Shown: in pieces, positions 23,041 to 32,807 of the stretch
How the letters are laid out: every line of letters starts with the position of its first letter
How positions within the stretch are numbered: position 1 is the stretch's first letter
Origin: Rickettsia australis str. Phillips
GTDB taxonomy: Bacteria > Pseudomonadota > Alphaproteobacteria > Rickettsiales > Rickettsiaceae
NCBI RefSeq assembly: GCF_000273745.1
Contig: NZ_AKVZ01000012.1
Span: forward strand, 1-35,688
Direction: 5' to 3'
DNA length: 35,688 bases
Program-made: the position numbers and the translations under genes
The notes under the pieces: generated by a model
Seen by the model: only the letters and a program-made list of their open reading frames with translations
Databases searched by the model: none
What the model was told of the DNA's origin: nothing

Positions 23041-25747
23041 GTCAAACGGTGCAGAAATAGAGGTTAATGATAATATCACCGTGACTGATTGCAGGTGAAC
23101 ATGAGAATGACGGTACTTTAACATTAAACAACACAGTTCCTATTAATATAACCGGTACCATAGGGAATAATAATAGTTTAGGTATAGTAGAAGTAGCTGA
23201 TAAAGATTTTACTATTACAGGTGAATTAAAAGACCAAGCTATTAACTTCTCAAATGCAGGATAAGAAGCGATATTAACGCTACAAGCGGCAGGTGGAGTT
23301 ACTAATATTACTACAGCAGGAAATAATCTTCACACTTTAGCAATAACAGATTTTGACACCGGTAATGGTGCTATTGGGACTGAAGATCACAGATTAAAAG
23401 CAATAGAATTAACAGGAAACGGTTTAGTTACGGTAAATACTAAGAATTTTTATTCAGATGTAACTACTGCGCATAACGGGCAAGGTAACGTAAAAAACTT
23501 AATATAGAGGGTGGTACTACTTATAATTTAGGCAGTAAAAATAATAGTTTAGCAAGTGTACAAGTTAGTAAGAATAGTACTATTAAAGGTGAATTCTAAA
23601 GAGATTAACATTGATGCAGGTAAGAATATAGATTTTGAACGAGGTAATAATAGAAATGCTAAAAATATAATTATACAGGATGTTTTAGTAGATAGAGATC
23701 TCCTGCCTCGTTCGCTTCAGTTATTTGCTTATTTAACTGATATTAAAGTAGATAAGCTGCATTTTGCAGATGCTGCTGTACATTTTAACGATGCGGTTTT
23801 AGTAAATGCTGAAATTGACGGCAGCGGTGCTATAAAATTTAATGAAAATGTTTGGTTAAAAGAAGAAATCAAAAATGTAGAGCTAGAGTTTGGTCCTGAG
23901 AAATTTGCTATTCTTGAGAAAAATATTAAAGCAGCTAATTTAGTAGTAAATAAAGCAAATATAGTATTATTGGATAATTTAGGAATAGATGATGATTTAC
24001 AATTTACGAATAGTGCTTTAGATTTAGCTACTTACGAATTAAAGCATACAGGAAATGTTACATATAACGGTACTCTTGAGATTATTACGTATTTTGATGT
24101 GACTGCGCAATCGGGAGGGCATATATTAGTCGGTAATGGGGCTAATGTTGATATGTTGGCTTTAGATAGTGTAGTAATAATTAAAGTCAAATCACGCTCT
24201 GATATTACTAAAATTACTCCTGATACTAAACATGAAGTAATACTAAAAGCAGCAGGTGGAAATGTTATTCCAGTTACTCAAAATAAAGTTACTGTTGATA
24301 CAGGTGGAGAATTAAACAGGTTAATAAAATGGGTAAGCGATGAGAATGGAGTTGTATTACTGAATAATAATGATAACGGTGGCGGTAATACCGAAAACCT
24401 TGATCTAGGAGGCGGTGATCCAGAGAACCCAGGTGACCAGCGATAACGGTAGAGGAAATCCTGGAGACGGAGAAGGTGGTGTAATAGTGCCTATTTTTGA
24501 TCCAAAACCGATAAGAGATGAGGTGACGGGTCCTATAGCTCCCGGTCTTGTAGAGCAATTAATTGGTATTGGTATTGGTAATGAGAGTGATGCAGGTAAA
24601 GTATTGAATAATTTAGGATTGTCGAAGAATGTATCGGAAACTTTAAATCGTTTAGGAGGAAGAACAGATGTACGGGAAGTGAGTGAAGGACTTGGAGAGT
24701 TTAATAGGGGAGAAATAGAGGATGTATTAACTGATATTTCGATAAATATGGACAGTTTTGTTTCTTCTTGGATCAATGCTAGACTAGGTGAGGTCAATAA
24801 TAAGGATGAGAGTACATTTAAGCTAAACGGTTTAAATAAACCAAATGCTAGTGAAAGTCTTACTAATCAAGCAGCAGTAGCTGCCGGTGATGAGGATAAT
24901 ATCGATACGGGCATTTGGGTAGTTCCTTTTTACGGTAAGGCTACGCAAAAATCCAGTAATAACGGAGCAAGTGGTTATAAGTCTAAAGCTCAAGAAGGAA
25001 TAATAGGTTTTGATTATGCTCTAAGTGACAGTGTAATAGTTGGAGTTGCTTATACTAGAGCCGATAGTAAATTACGCCATCAAGATTATAAAGTTGGTGA
25101 TAAGACTAAAGCTATAAGCGATATATATTCTATCTATGGGCTTTATAATTGTGAGACAAGTAATTTCTGTGTTGAGGCTATCGGTTCATATGGTAGAAAT
25201 AGAATTAAAAATTATGAAAAATGTAAGGTTTATACGGGCGATCAAACTGCAATCGGTAAATTTAATAACACTTCTTATAGTGGTGAATTACTTGGCGGTT
25301 ATAATTATTTAATCTCTAACCTCACGGCTATAACTCCGATGATTGGAACTCGTTATGCTACATTTAAAAATAATAGTTATAAAGAGACAGTTACTACTTT
25401 CCAAAATTTATCCATTAGCAAAAAATCATACGATAGATTTGAAGGTATAGTAGGGTTAAAATGCGTAACTAATTTCTTTGTAAAAGACGTAACAATAAAA
25501 CCGGAATTGAATGGTTTTGTAAATTATGATTTTAAAGGAAAATTACCGAATACCGATGCACAGCTTGATGGAATAGATGAGCCGCTTACAACAGTTAAAT
25601 TTAAACCTATAAAACTAAATTATAATTTAGGGTGGGAGCCTTTCTATTCAATATAATATGATGGAGTTTGGTATTAGATATAATTTCTTTCTTGTGAAGA
25701 AATATATAGCTAACCAAGGTTCTTTAAGGCTTAAGGTAAATCTGTAA
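23041..25747 (+). pseudogene. Sca-family (OmpB-like) autotransporter, multiply disrupted
   Basis: Type V autotransporters carry an N-terminal passenger and a C-terminal beta-barrel that exports it. The passenger here is Asn/Gly/Thr-rich beta-helix sequence such as TLNNTVPINITGTIGNNNSL and VADKDFTITGELKDQAINFS, broken by a TAA near 23263, frameshifts near 23505 and 23598, and another at 24425 at the passenger-barrel junction. The barrel (about 24900-25747) closely resembles OmpB: DTGIWVVPFYGKATQKSSNN, FDYALSDSVIVGVAYTRADS, GELLGGYNYLISNLTAITPM, with a last frameshift near 25632. Beyond it the final strands resume as MMEFGIRYNFFLVKKYIANQ then GSLRLKVNL, ending at 25747. No signal peptide is identifiable, so the 5' end is also lost. 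The segments 23556-24446 and 24415-25656 remain open. Which Sca paralogue this is I cannot say. Confidence 0.88.
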
Positions 25748-25755
25748 GTTTATTG

Positions 25756-25796
25756 AATGCGAACTATGGACAAGGCACTTATTTATAGTTCGCATT
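25756..25796. terminator. 12-bp perfect inverted repeat after the autotransporter pseudogene
   Basis: AATGCGAACTAT (25756-25767) is exactly complementary to ATAGTTCGCATT (25785-25796) with a 17-base loop. It begins nine bases after the autotransporter stop and overlaps the end of the convergent mazF remnant. The stem would serve as a bidirectional terminator-like hairpin, but there is no flanking T-tract. Confidence 0.4.
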
Positions 25797-26122
25797 AAGT
25801 AAATATAGCCTCTAAAGTCTTAAAAACTAAATGTATAGTTTCATTGTCTAAAGTTCCAAGTTTTTTTATAATTCTAAATGTATCTATAGTACGAATTTGA
25901 TCTAACACGATATTGCCTTTTTTACCGTCAAAAGTAACCGTAACACGAGAGTTGGATAGTTTTTAATTTTACTCGTCATAGGAGCAACAATAAGAGTATT
26001 AATATACTTATTCATTTTATGAGGAGAAATAACAATGCAAAGTCTAGTCTTATTTATTTTCGTTCCTTTTTAGTCGGATCACGAGAAATAAGTAATATAT
26101 CGCATCTGTTAATATTTACCAT
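25795..26122 (-). pseudogene. MazF/PemK-type mRNA interferase toxin, degenerate
   Basis: On the minus strand the ATG at 26122 opens MVNINRCDILLISRDPTKKE, matching the PemK/MazF start 'm.rGdI..v..dPtkG.E'. It then hits an in-frame TAA in place of the usual Gly/Arg region. The same frame continues with IRLCIVISPHKMNKYINTLI then VAPMTSKIKNYPT. After a frameshift near 25945 it resumes as VTVTFDGKKGNIVLDQIRTI, and later ETIHLVFKTLEAIFT, to a TAA at 25795. One stop and one frameshift make it inactive. The family order (start motif, VAP/T strand, DQIRTID) is complete, so decay is recent enough to read through. Confidence 0.8.
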
Positions 26123-26277
26123 TCCTAGCCTTCTCGTATATTTTCATAAGGAGTTATTATAAGTTAGTGGTTTTTTACCGCTAAATTTACTGTACTTTTT
26201 ATTTTGCATTGTTCAAGAAAAGTTTTAGGAATCCGTAAGCCTCTAGAATTACCGATTTTAATAATTGCTGCATACAT
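26116..26277 (-). pseudogene. MazE/PemI-type antitoxin, degenerate
   Basis: It starts at 26277 with MYAAIIKIGNSRGLRIPKTF then LEQCKIKSTVNLAV, the SpoVT/AbrB-type 'KIGNS.GiRiPk..le' DNA-binding segment of MazE. A TAA follows at residue 38, then ITPYENIREG and a TAG where MazE has 'NPREGWE'. The stops lie in the same frame, so simple nonsense changes removed the toxin-binding tail. The mazF remnant starts at 26122, overlapping its end as in active mazEF operons. The 159 bases from 26278 to 26436 hold nothing I recognise. Confidence 0.78.
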
Positions 26278-26436
26278 ATTTATTACTGGTATATATTAAT
26301 GCCTTAATATTGTAATTATTTTATATATACATATCAAGTAATTTTTATAACCTTAAATTTTTTAAAAATATAAATTTCAATTCTAGATTATTAGATTTTC
26401 CTGCTATTGTGCGAATATATTACTTTAAATAACGTT

Positions 26437-27355
26437 ATGTCAGAAAAAGTAAAGCATGATAAGTTTTTTCAAAAAGCTTTAGAAAATCCTTTCGTCGCTA
26501 GAGAATTTTTTAATATGCATTTACCGTCAAATATAAAAACTTTATTTTCCCCTGCTACTTTAACGTTGGAAAATGATAGCTTTATAGAGCTAAGTCTTAA
26601 AGAATCTATCACGGATGTTTTATTTTCTGTTGAAATTAATAATAGCGAAAGTTATTTATATCTACTACTGGAACATCAAAGTGGTTCCGATCACTTAATG
26701 GCTTTTCGCTTGTTTAAGTATATGTTAAATATCGCTGAGCGGCACTCGAATTTGTATCCTAACTCCAAGAAATTTCCGTTTATATATCCCTTAGTATTTT
26801 TTAATGATAATCAAAAATATACTGCTCCTTTAAATTTATGGGATTTATTTGAAAATAGTGAGTTAGTAAAAGTTACTTGGAGCAATGCTTATCAACTTGT
26901 AGATTTACAAAATATACCTGATGAGAAATTAAAAGAAAATCCTTGGTTAGCTGTTTTACAGATTCTAATGAAATATATTCACGAACCTAATTTATTTGAT
27001 AAATGGCAAGAAATATCTAGTTGTTTGACAATAATTGCTAATTCTAATACCGGTGTTGATTACATAAAAAGTGCTTTGAGTTACTCTTTGACTCAAATAG
27101 ATCAAACTGATAAAATAGAGTTAGAAAATATGCTTAAATCCAAAAATAGAAGAGGAAATTATGGGAAGTATCGCACATCATTGGCTTCAAGAAGGTATAG
27201 AAAAAGGGATACAAATCCAAAAAGCTAAAGATATGGAAATGGTAAAAGCAGAAAAAATTACCTTAGCTAAAAAAATGTTATCTATAAAAGAACCTATAAA
27301 CAAGATTATAGACTTTACCGGTTTAACCAAAAGAGAGATTGAGAAATTAAAATAA
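26437..27355 (+). pseudogene. Rpn-family PD-(D/E)XK nuclease/transposase-like protein, frameshifted
   Basis: Rpn proteins are PD-(D/E)XK nucleases linked to RecA-independent recombination, common in bacteria with many mobile elements. The ATG at 26437 gives MSEKVKHDKFFQKALENPFV then AREFF, the family start; the frame is open upstream to 26407 but without homology. Catalytic-core motifs are SITDVLFSVEINNSESYLYL and LLEHQSGSDHLMAFRLFKYM (Asp, Glu-x-Gln). The first frame ends at 27228, but from about 27140 homology moves to another frame: EEEIMGSIAHHWLQEGIEKG and onward to a coiled, Lys-rich tail at 27355. One indel near 27135 separates them. The core is intact, so a shortened active protein is possible. 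Confidence 0.8.
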
Positions 27356-27382
27356 TTTCTAATTCTTGCAATTTTATACAGC

Positions 27383-30300
27383 CTATAATCCCGCTTTGTT
27401 TTGGAAAGTAATTTCTATAGGTGATAGATTACCGACTTTAAAATATATTTTTTTACCTTTTAATTTGCTAGCTACGGGAATGATATTAAAATTCTTTTTA
27501 AGTAAAATAAAATCTTCGTGTTGAAGATGAGAGCAAACTAAGTTTTGAGTTGTAAATTCTCCTCTAACTATTTTGCTTATTTTATAAGTATCAATATCTA
27601 ATTTTTGCCATCTTTTGAATTTTATAATTTCTAGACCGAAAGCTGCCAAATTCCAATCATCATTAACTAGCTTTTCAAGATTTTGACAGTTGATAGTAAG
27701 AGAGTCTGAAGCAACACTAACAACGCTTCCTATAAAAGTTCGGTGAGTTAAATTTACTATTTTGGTGTAATCTCTGCCATCTGTAGATACATATAAAGCT
27801 CCATTAATAAAGCTTCATTAATATTACTCTGTAAATAAACGGCTAGATAAGGCTGATCATTTCCTGCTACTACATTAAAAGGTAAGTCAAGTATAATATT
27901 TAACTTGTTCATTTATGGTTTGCTTAAAACTGGACAAGATATTTGCAGCAGGTAAATAATAAGAAGATAAATTATCTATAAGGCCTTAAGAAGTTAGAGA
28001 AAGTAGTTGTATGTTTACTATTCTAATTTGGTATTTAAGTTTGTTATAATGAAGTATCAAGAAATCCCCTGGCTTAAACTCATTAAAAATTGTCGGTATT
28101 AAGAATTTAATTGCCTTATTTTCTATAGAAGCATTTTTTAAGATTAATCCTCCTATTTTCTCTATTTCGGGTATGGATCAAATAATAGGAATTTTGACGT
28201 TAAGGGTTGGACTATTTGAATCTGTTTCATTACTTACGTAACAATAGGAATTATCATAATTATTAAACCTGTCGATAATTAATACTAAGCTTGCTAATAA
28301 TATGTGCGTCAGGTATTTCTATTTGCTTTAAATAGCTATTATCGCTCAACTTTATTAAGCTCTCACTGCTTAGATACTCTAAATTGCCTGATCCTCGTTT
28401 CAGAAATTTAATTTTTTCACAATCGCTTGCTATTATATCACAAAAGTAAAATATTCTTAAAGAATTGATCACATCTATTGTAGATAAAACTTTATTCAAA
28501 ATAAAGCCGTCTACCACTTTGTCAATAGTAGAAATATCGATTTTTTGTAGGTCAATACCGCTTCTAGCAGATAGCGCAAGGATTATCTCAGCAAGACTAC
28601 AAGAGCCGAATTTGCCGTTAACCCAATGCCCTTTTTCCCATAAATGATTATCGTTCCAAATATTATCGTGCGGCCATGCATGGTAGGGGCGTGTGTCCCA
28701 AGTTCATAAAAACATTTAATAGTCGTACGTTGCCACTGAGTAATCTGTGCCTGCCGAGGAATATTTAGGACTACCGCCGTTCGTGTATTTAGTATCAAAG
28801 AACACGTTTGGTTGATTTAGAGCTTTATCTATTGACGGAAAGCCAAACTCGGTCAACCATATTTTTTTTCATTTTTGGCTCCCAAGCCGTTCGCTTTCCA
28901 TCAGGATTATAGTAATGGTTTTTCCACCAATAATCTACGTTTTTCCAAGTATAAGCAGCAGATAGAGGTTGTTTATTACCATTACCGTCTAAATAATAAT
29001 CATATCCTTCGCCGGTGTGGCAACCTTTCATAATTTCTTCTTTAGTTATCTGAGAACTTAAAGAATTAGTTAAAGGGAAATAAGCATCTATACCTACAAA
29101 ATCGATATAAGGGGAGGCAAATAACGGATCTAAATTATACCACCCGCCGCTAGTATGATGATATTCCGACCAATCAGCGGCATAAGTAACTTGTACATTA
29201 CTTCCTAATATTTTTTTTACTAAACGAGCAAGATTTATAAGTTCTAGCACTGCCAGAAAATTATTTGCTGAATCTTTTATAGAAGTGATACCGATTAGTT
29301 CTGAGCCGATTATCAAAGCATCAACGTAACCTTTAACAAGCCTTGCATAGTGAAGAATGACGTTATTATCACCGTCCGCTTTATGAAAAAAAATTACTTA
29401 CTGCATTTGCAGAACCTGTTACATGCCCACGCCATGGTTTACCTGATAGATTCATGAAAAACATTGGATAAAACATAATTTTTAAATTACGTCTTTTCAG
29501 CTCTATTAGGTAACGCACTACACTAGCATCATTAACCGTGCCACCGTAATTAGGGTTGTTATGCTCATCTTTAGAGATAATTTTAGCATTCTCTCTATTC
29601 CTACTTGCTAAGTGCATGAATATGAGGTTATAGGGTCGTTAAACTCTATAGCCGGTTTTATACGGCAGTGCCCTATGTTTAAACTATCGCCGAACCAAGA
29701 AACTACTGGTGTTATCCATTTAATATTAGGGCAGGTATTTTGTAATTGATTAAGACTAAATAAACTATCTGCAATATTATAATGATTATGGGAGTTAATA
29801 GCCTCATGGCTTATAACACCGTCGTAAGAACTTGCTTGAGCTTTATATTGTACTTCCGTATCATAAACAAATTCATCTGAGCCGGGTATCATGTTAATGC
29901 TACTTATTAAATTTTCAAGCTTTGCATAATTATTAGGTAGATAAATATTGGGTTTTCTTGTTACTTCAAATGAGAAATTTGGAATAATATTGCTGAAATC
30001 TTCTAGAGGTAGTTCCTCAAATACTATATAGCTAAGAGATCTCAAAGCAAGAGTTTTGCCGCTGCCGAGATAGTTTTCAATTAAAGGATCGGGTGGATTG
30101 TGTTTCTGAGCCTTTATATAATCTAAATTATACTTACCTAAATTTATTACCTCATCACCTGCCCATAGTCTGTTAATTTTGGTAATTTCTCCCTCACAAA
30201 TCCTAACTGCAAAAGAAAAGAAATAGCTATATTCAGTGAAATTAGTAACGGATTTTAAGTTATGAAAATAAGAGAAATATTCTTTATACGGAGTACTATG

Positions 30301-30573
30301 TTTTATCTATTTAATTTGATCTGCCCAAATTATTTTTCCGTTAACTCTTGCAGTACTGAAAATTAACGGTATAGCTGCACCGTAATTAGCTGTTACATAT
30401 TTAAAACTTTCTTTGAAATTTTTAATATTGTCATGTTCTATCGGTTTGTGATTTAATTGATCTAAATACTCACCAGGCATTTTACCGGCAAATCTGCCTA
30501 CGCTTGAAAATATACCACCGCCAAATGCATTTCCTATGCCGCCACCAAGCGAACTAAAAAAACTTCTGAACAT
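27383..30573 (-). pseudogene. Gene-transfer-agent host-specificity (TIM-barrel tail) protein, heavily decayed
   Basis: Reading the minus strand across frames reconstructs one long gene related to the last large tail gene of Rhodobacter-type GTAs. The N-terminus (30573-30307) has GGGIGNAFGGGI and AAIPLIFSTARVNGKIIWAD; an in-frame TAG follows. The same frame goes on with YSYFFSFAVRICEGEITKIN, RLWAGDEV, PPDPLIENYLGSG, and LSYIVFEELPLEDFSNIIP. The GTA TIM-barrel domain then appears in pieces: YGGTVNDASVVRYLIELKRR, WRGHVTGSANAVSNFF, YAADWSEYHHTSGGWYNLDP, DFVGIDAYFPLT, TEFGFPSIDKALNQPNVFFD, then WDTRPYHAWPH and GHWVNGKFGSCSLAEI. The phage-tail-like domain VDGFILNKVLSTID follows, and a worn C-terminus (to 27383). 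Several frameshifts and stops make it non-functional. Open pieces lie at 30045-29608, 29617-29381, 29316-28825, 28517-28263 and 27649-27383. Confidence 0.85.
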
Positions 30574-30633
30574 ATTTACTGTATTATAGTTTAATATGGA
30601 TTGATATTAGCACCATGATGTGGTAACACTAAT

Positions 30634-30761
30634 ATATACTCGTTTAATTTGAAAAATTGGCTACGTCGTCTTATAAGTTCTGCGGTGCTCACGTATTAAG
30701 TATACTCCGCTCCTCGCCTTATAGACTCATTGCTCTTTTCCACATTAAACTTCGTTTATCC
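30634..30761. repeat. Palindromic repeat (TATACTCGT/TTGAAAAATTGG family)
   Basis: It has ATATACTCGTTTAATTTGAA at one end and CACATTAAACTTCGTTTATC at the other, with inner blocks TGCTCACGTATTAAGTATAC and CTCGCCTTATA opposed to TCTTATAAG. It shares ends and the 'CGTATTAAG.ATAC' core with 15181-15290. It fills the space between the GTA remnant and the first DUF2608 gene. Confidence 0.6.
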
Positions 30762-30787
30762 TATACAATAATAAAATTTTAAAAATT

Positions 30788-31678
30788 ATGATGATATTCA
30801 AAAAATCTTTATTTATCTTGCTATTATTTATTACTTCCTTAGTTAACGCAGCGATTATCGAAGTAGATAACTTAGATAAAATAAAACAAGATTTTAAAGA
30901 AAATTATAATAAAAATTATGTACCTCAGGATTTATTAGTAGTAATAGTTTTAGATGAATTTTTGTTTAAGTCTTTAGTGCCTATAGGTGAACAAATTGAC
31001 AAAGATATTTATCTTACACTAACTCCTCTTTTGCGTAATATTAATAAAAATCCAAAAGCTATTTATATAGACCAATTAATTTTAACTAATGATAGTTATA
31101 AGAAAGAACTACAAGCATCTGATTTTCCAAATTTTGTAAATGAAATGAGTAATAGTAACATCCCTATAATAGCAGTAAATGATGGATTTACCGGTTATTT
31201 TAATAATATTCCTAAATTTGAAATATGGTTTGCCGATTATTTAAAGAAAAATTTCGATATTGATTTTTCAAATAGTTTTCCAAACAATAATTATGTTATT
31301 TTTAACAATTTAGACAGTTTTGCTAATACTTATCCGGTATTTTATAAGGGTATATTGACGAGTAATAATATATCGGAAGCGGAAATAATGCTCAATTTTC
31401 TTATTCACATGGGATTTATGCCTAAAGCTTTTATAATAATTAGCAGTAACATAGAATTATTAAAATCAATGGAGTGTCAACTTAATAGTTATAGTGCTAA
31501 TATATTATTTATTGGTTATTATTATAATAATAACAATCCCCCGGAAAATAAAGATGCTGCATATTATACTAAAATCATTAATGATTTAATACCTCAAATA
31601 AATAAGATAAAAAGAAATAATCCGCCTCTAAAAACTAACAAGATAAAAGATAAAAATCCTTATGATAAAAATCAATAA
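30788..31678 (+). CDS. Secreted DUF2608 family protein, motif-degenerate copy
   Basis: This 296-residue protein starts with a clear signal peptide (MMIFKKSLFILLLFITSLVN, cleavage near NAA-IIEV), so it is exported to the periplasm or beyond. It follows the layout of DUF2608, a HAD-like family expanded in Rickettsia and other intracellular bacteria. At the position of the HAD-type nucleophile motif (family D.D.T, present as INIDNT in the next gene) it has LLVVIVLDEFLFKS, so the canonical pair of aspartates is not preserved. Later blocks EAEIMLNFLIHMGFMPKAFI then IISSNIELLKSME match the paralogue's KVKTLIEFLRIIPKQPTQIV. The C-terminus is Lys/Asn-rich and low-complexity. The end overlaps the start of the next gene by 17 bases. 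Function is unknown; loss of the motif suggests a non-catalytic role. Confidence 0.75.
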   Translation: MMIFKKSLFILLLFITSLVNAAIIEVDNLDKIKQDFKENYNKNYVPQDLLVVIVLDEFLFKSLVPIGEQIDKDIYLTLTPLLRNINKNPKAIYIDQLILTNDSYKKELQASDFPNFVNEMSNSNIPIIAVNDGFTGYFNNIPKFEIWFADYLKKNFDIDFSNSFPNNNYVIFNNLDSFANTYPVFYKGILTSNNISEAEIMLNFLIHMGFMPKAFIIISSNIELLKSMECQLNSYSANILFIGYYYNNNNPPENKDAAYYTKIINDLIPQINKIKRNNPPLKTNKIKDKNPYDKNQ

Positions 31679-32507
31679 AGTGTTATTGAGCGTACTTTGC
31701 TTAGTTATTTCGTGTGTAAGTTATGGTCAAATTATTCCTACTTACTCTGTAGATTCGGTAACAATGAAAAATTTATTACCGAAGATAGATGCAGATACGC
31801 TGGTACTTATAAATATAGATAATACTATCATAACACCGAAATCCAAATTATTTCGATATCAGGATAATTCTTATATAAATTTTACTAAATATTTATATAG
31901 TCTTGCAGCGGATAATGCATCAGTTAATAAAACTATTGCAAAATTAATAGTGCAGCGTCAAATGATTCTTGTTGAATCTAAATGGATAGATTTAATTAAT
32001 AAGATGAAACAGCAAGGTGCAACAGTTTTAGGTCTTCAAGAAATAACTGCCCCATGTAATTTAATTGAAAATTATGAAGGATGGTTATATACATTACTTT
32101 ACGGTCTCAATATTAATTTTACTAATAAAGTTAATGATAAAGATGTATTTAGATTTAACCCAAGTGATGCTGGTGCCCCTATTTTTTATTTAGGTATAAT
32201 ATTTACCGGTAATATAAATAAAGTAAAAACTCTTATAGAGTTCTTAAGAATTATACCGAAACAACCTACACAAATAGTAATTTTTGCGAATAATAAAAAA
32301 GATTTAGAAAATATGGATTCTTATTTAAGCATGGTTGATATAGGATATTATGGAATTGAATATTTGGGATGGCAAATGTTACCGGGATCACCTGATAATC
32401 GAATCGCTGAGTTGCAGCAATCTACGTTTTTAAATACCGGTCAGTGGTTAGAAGATGATGTAGCTAGCGAGATGTTAAATATTCCCGATAGCAAATTACA
32501 TAAGTAA
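31662..32507 (+). CDS. Secreted DUF2608 family protein (HAD-like)
   Basis: The 281-residue product begins with a signal sequence (INKVLLSVLCLVISCVSYGQ). Cleavage could fall after SYG; the VISC could also serve as a lipobox, and I cannot decide between them. It then has DTLVLINIDNTIITPKSKLF, a HAD-like 'D.DNT' motif (residues about 49-52) that is usual in DUF2608, and WIDLINKMKQQGATVLGLQE with the downstream hydrophobic strands of a Rossmann-like fold (FYLGIIFTGNINKVKTLIEF, TQIVIFANNKKDLENMDSYL). Phosphatase activity is a reasonable guess from the fold but is unproven. Its start lies inside the previous gene, and the two are paralogues in tandem. Confidence 0.78.
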   Translation: MIKINKVLLSVLCLVISCVSYGQIIPTYSVDSVTMKNLLPKIDADTLVLINIDNTIITPKSKLFRYQDNSYINFTKYLYSLAADNASVNKTIAKLIVQRQMILVESKWIDLINKMKQQGATVLGLQEITAPCNLIENYEGWLYTLLYGLNINFTNKVNDKDVFRFNPSDAGAPIFYLGIIFTGNINKVKTLIEFLRIIPKQPTQIVIFANNKKDLENMDSYLSMVDIGYYGIEYLGWQMLPGSPDNRIAELQQSTFLNTGQWLEDDVASEMLNIPDSKLHK

Positions 32508-32523
32508 TATTTTATTGAGAAAT

Positions 32524-32784
32524 CGTCATTGCGAGGCAAAACTGTAAGTTTTGACGAAGCAATCCAGTAAAAATTCTGATTTACAGAATTTTTTATTATT
32601 TTTCTGGGTTGCTATGCAGTCTACGATTGCTCGTAATGACGGGGTGGTATCCACCCAACAACTCCGTGACTGTAAGAAGCGTGGCAATCTCATGAAATTA
32701 AAACTAGATTGCAGCAAAGCTTCGCTCCTTTTGCAATGACCATTTTCAGTATCCATGAGGGCAATGCCTACGCAGGAATGACAT
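32524..32784. repeat. Cluster of RPE-type repeats between DUF2608 and cysQ genes
   Basis: A full TCATTGCGAGG-family element (32524-32641) has ATTCTGATTTACAGAAT at its centre. It is followed by a worn second half-copy with GCAGCAAAGCTTCGCTCCTT then TTGCAATGAC (to 32740). A partial TGTCATTCC-family arm, GGGCAATGCCTACGCAGGAA then TGACA, lies at 32759-32783. Three insertions of two families thus fill the 300-bp spacer. Short open frames across it are repeat-derived and are not genes. Confidence 0.75.
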
Positions 32785-32807
32785 AATTCGCATTTAATAA
32801 ATATAAT

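Noticed and set aside
24289-24797. Minus-strand open frames across the autotransporter linker
   Set aside because: They are antisense to the Gly/Asn/Pro-rich linker and reflect its composition bias only.
32526-32756. Short open frames on both strands between DUF2608 and cysQ
   Set aside because: They consist of repeat sequence (TCATTGCGAGG family), and the same peptides recur wherever the repeat does.
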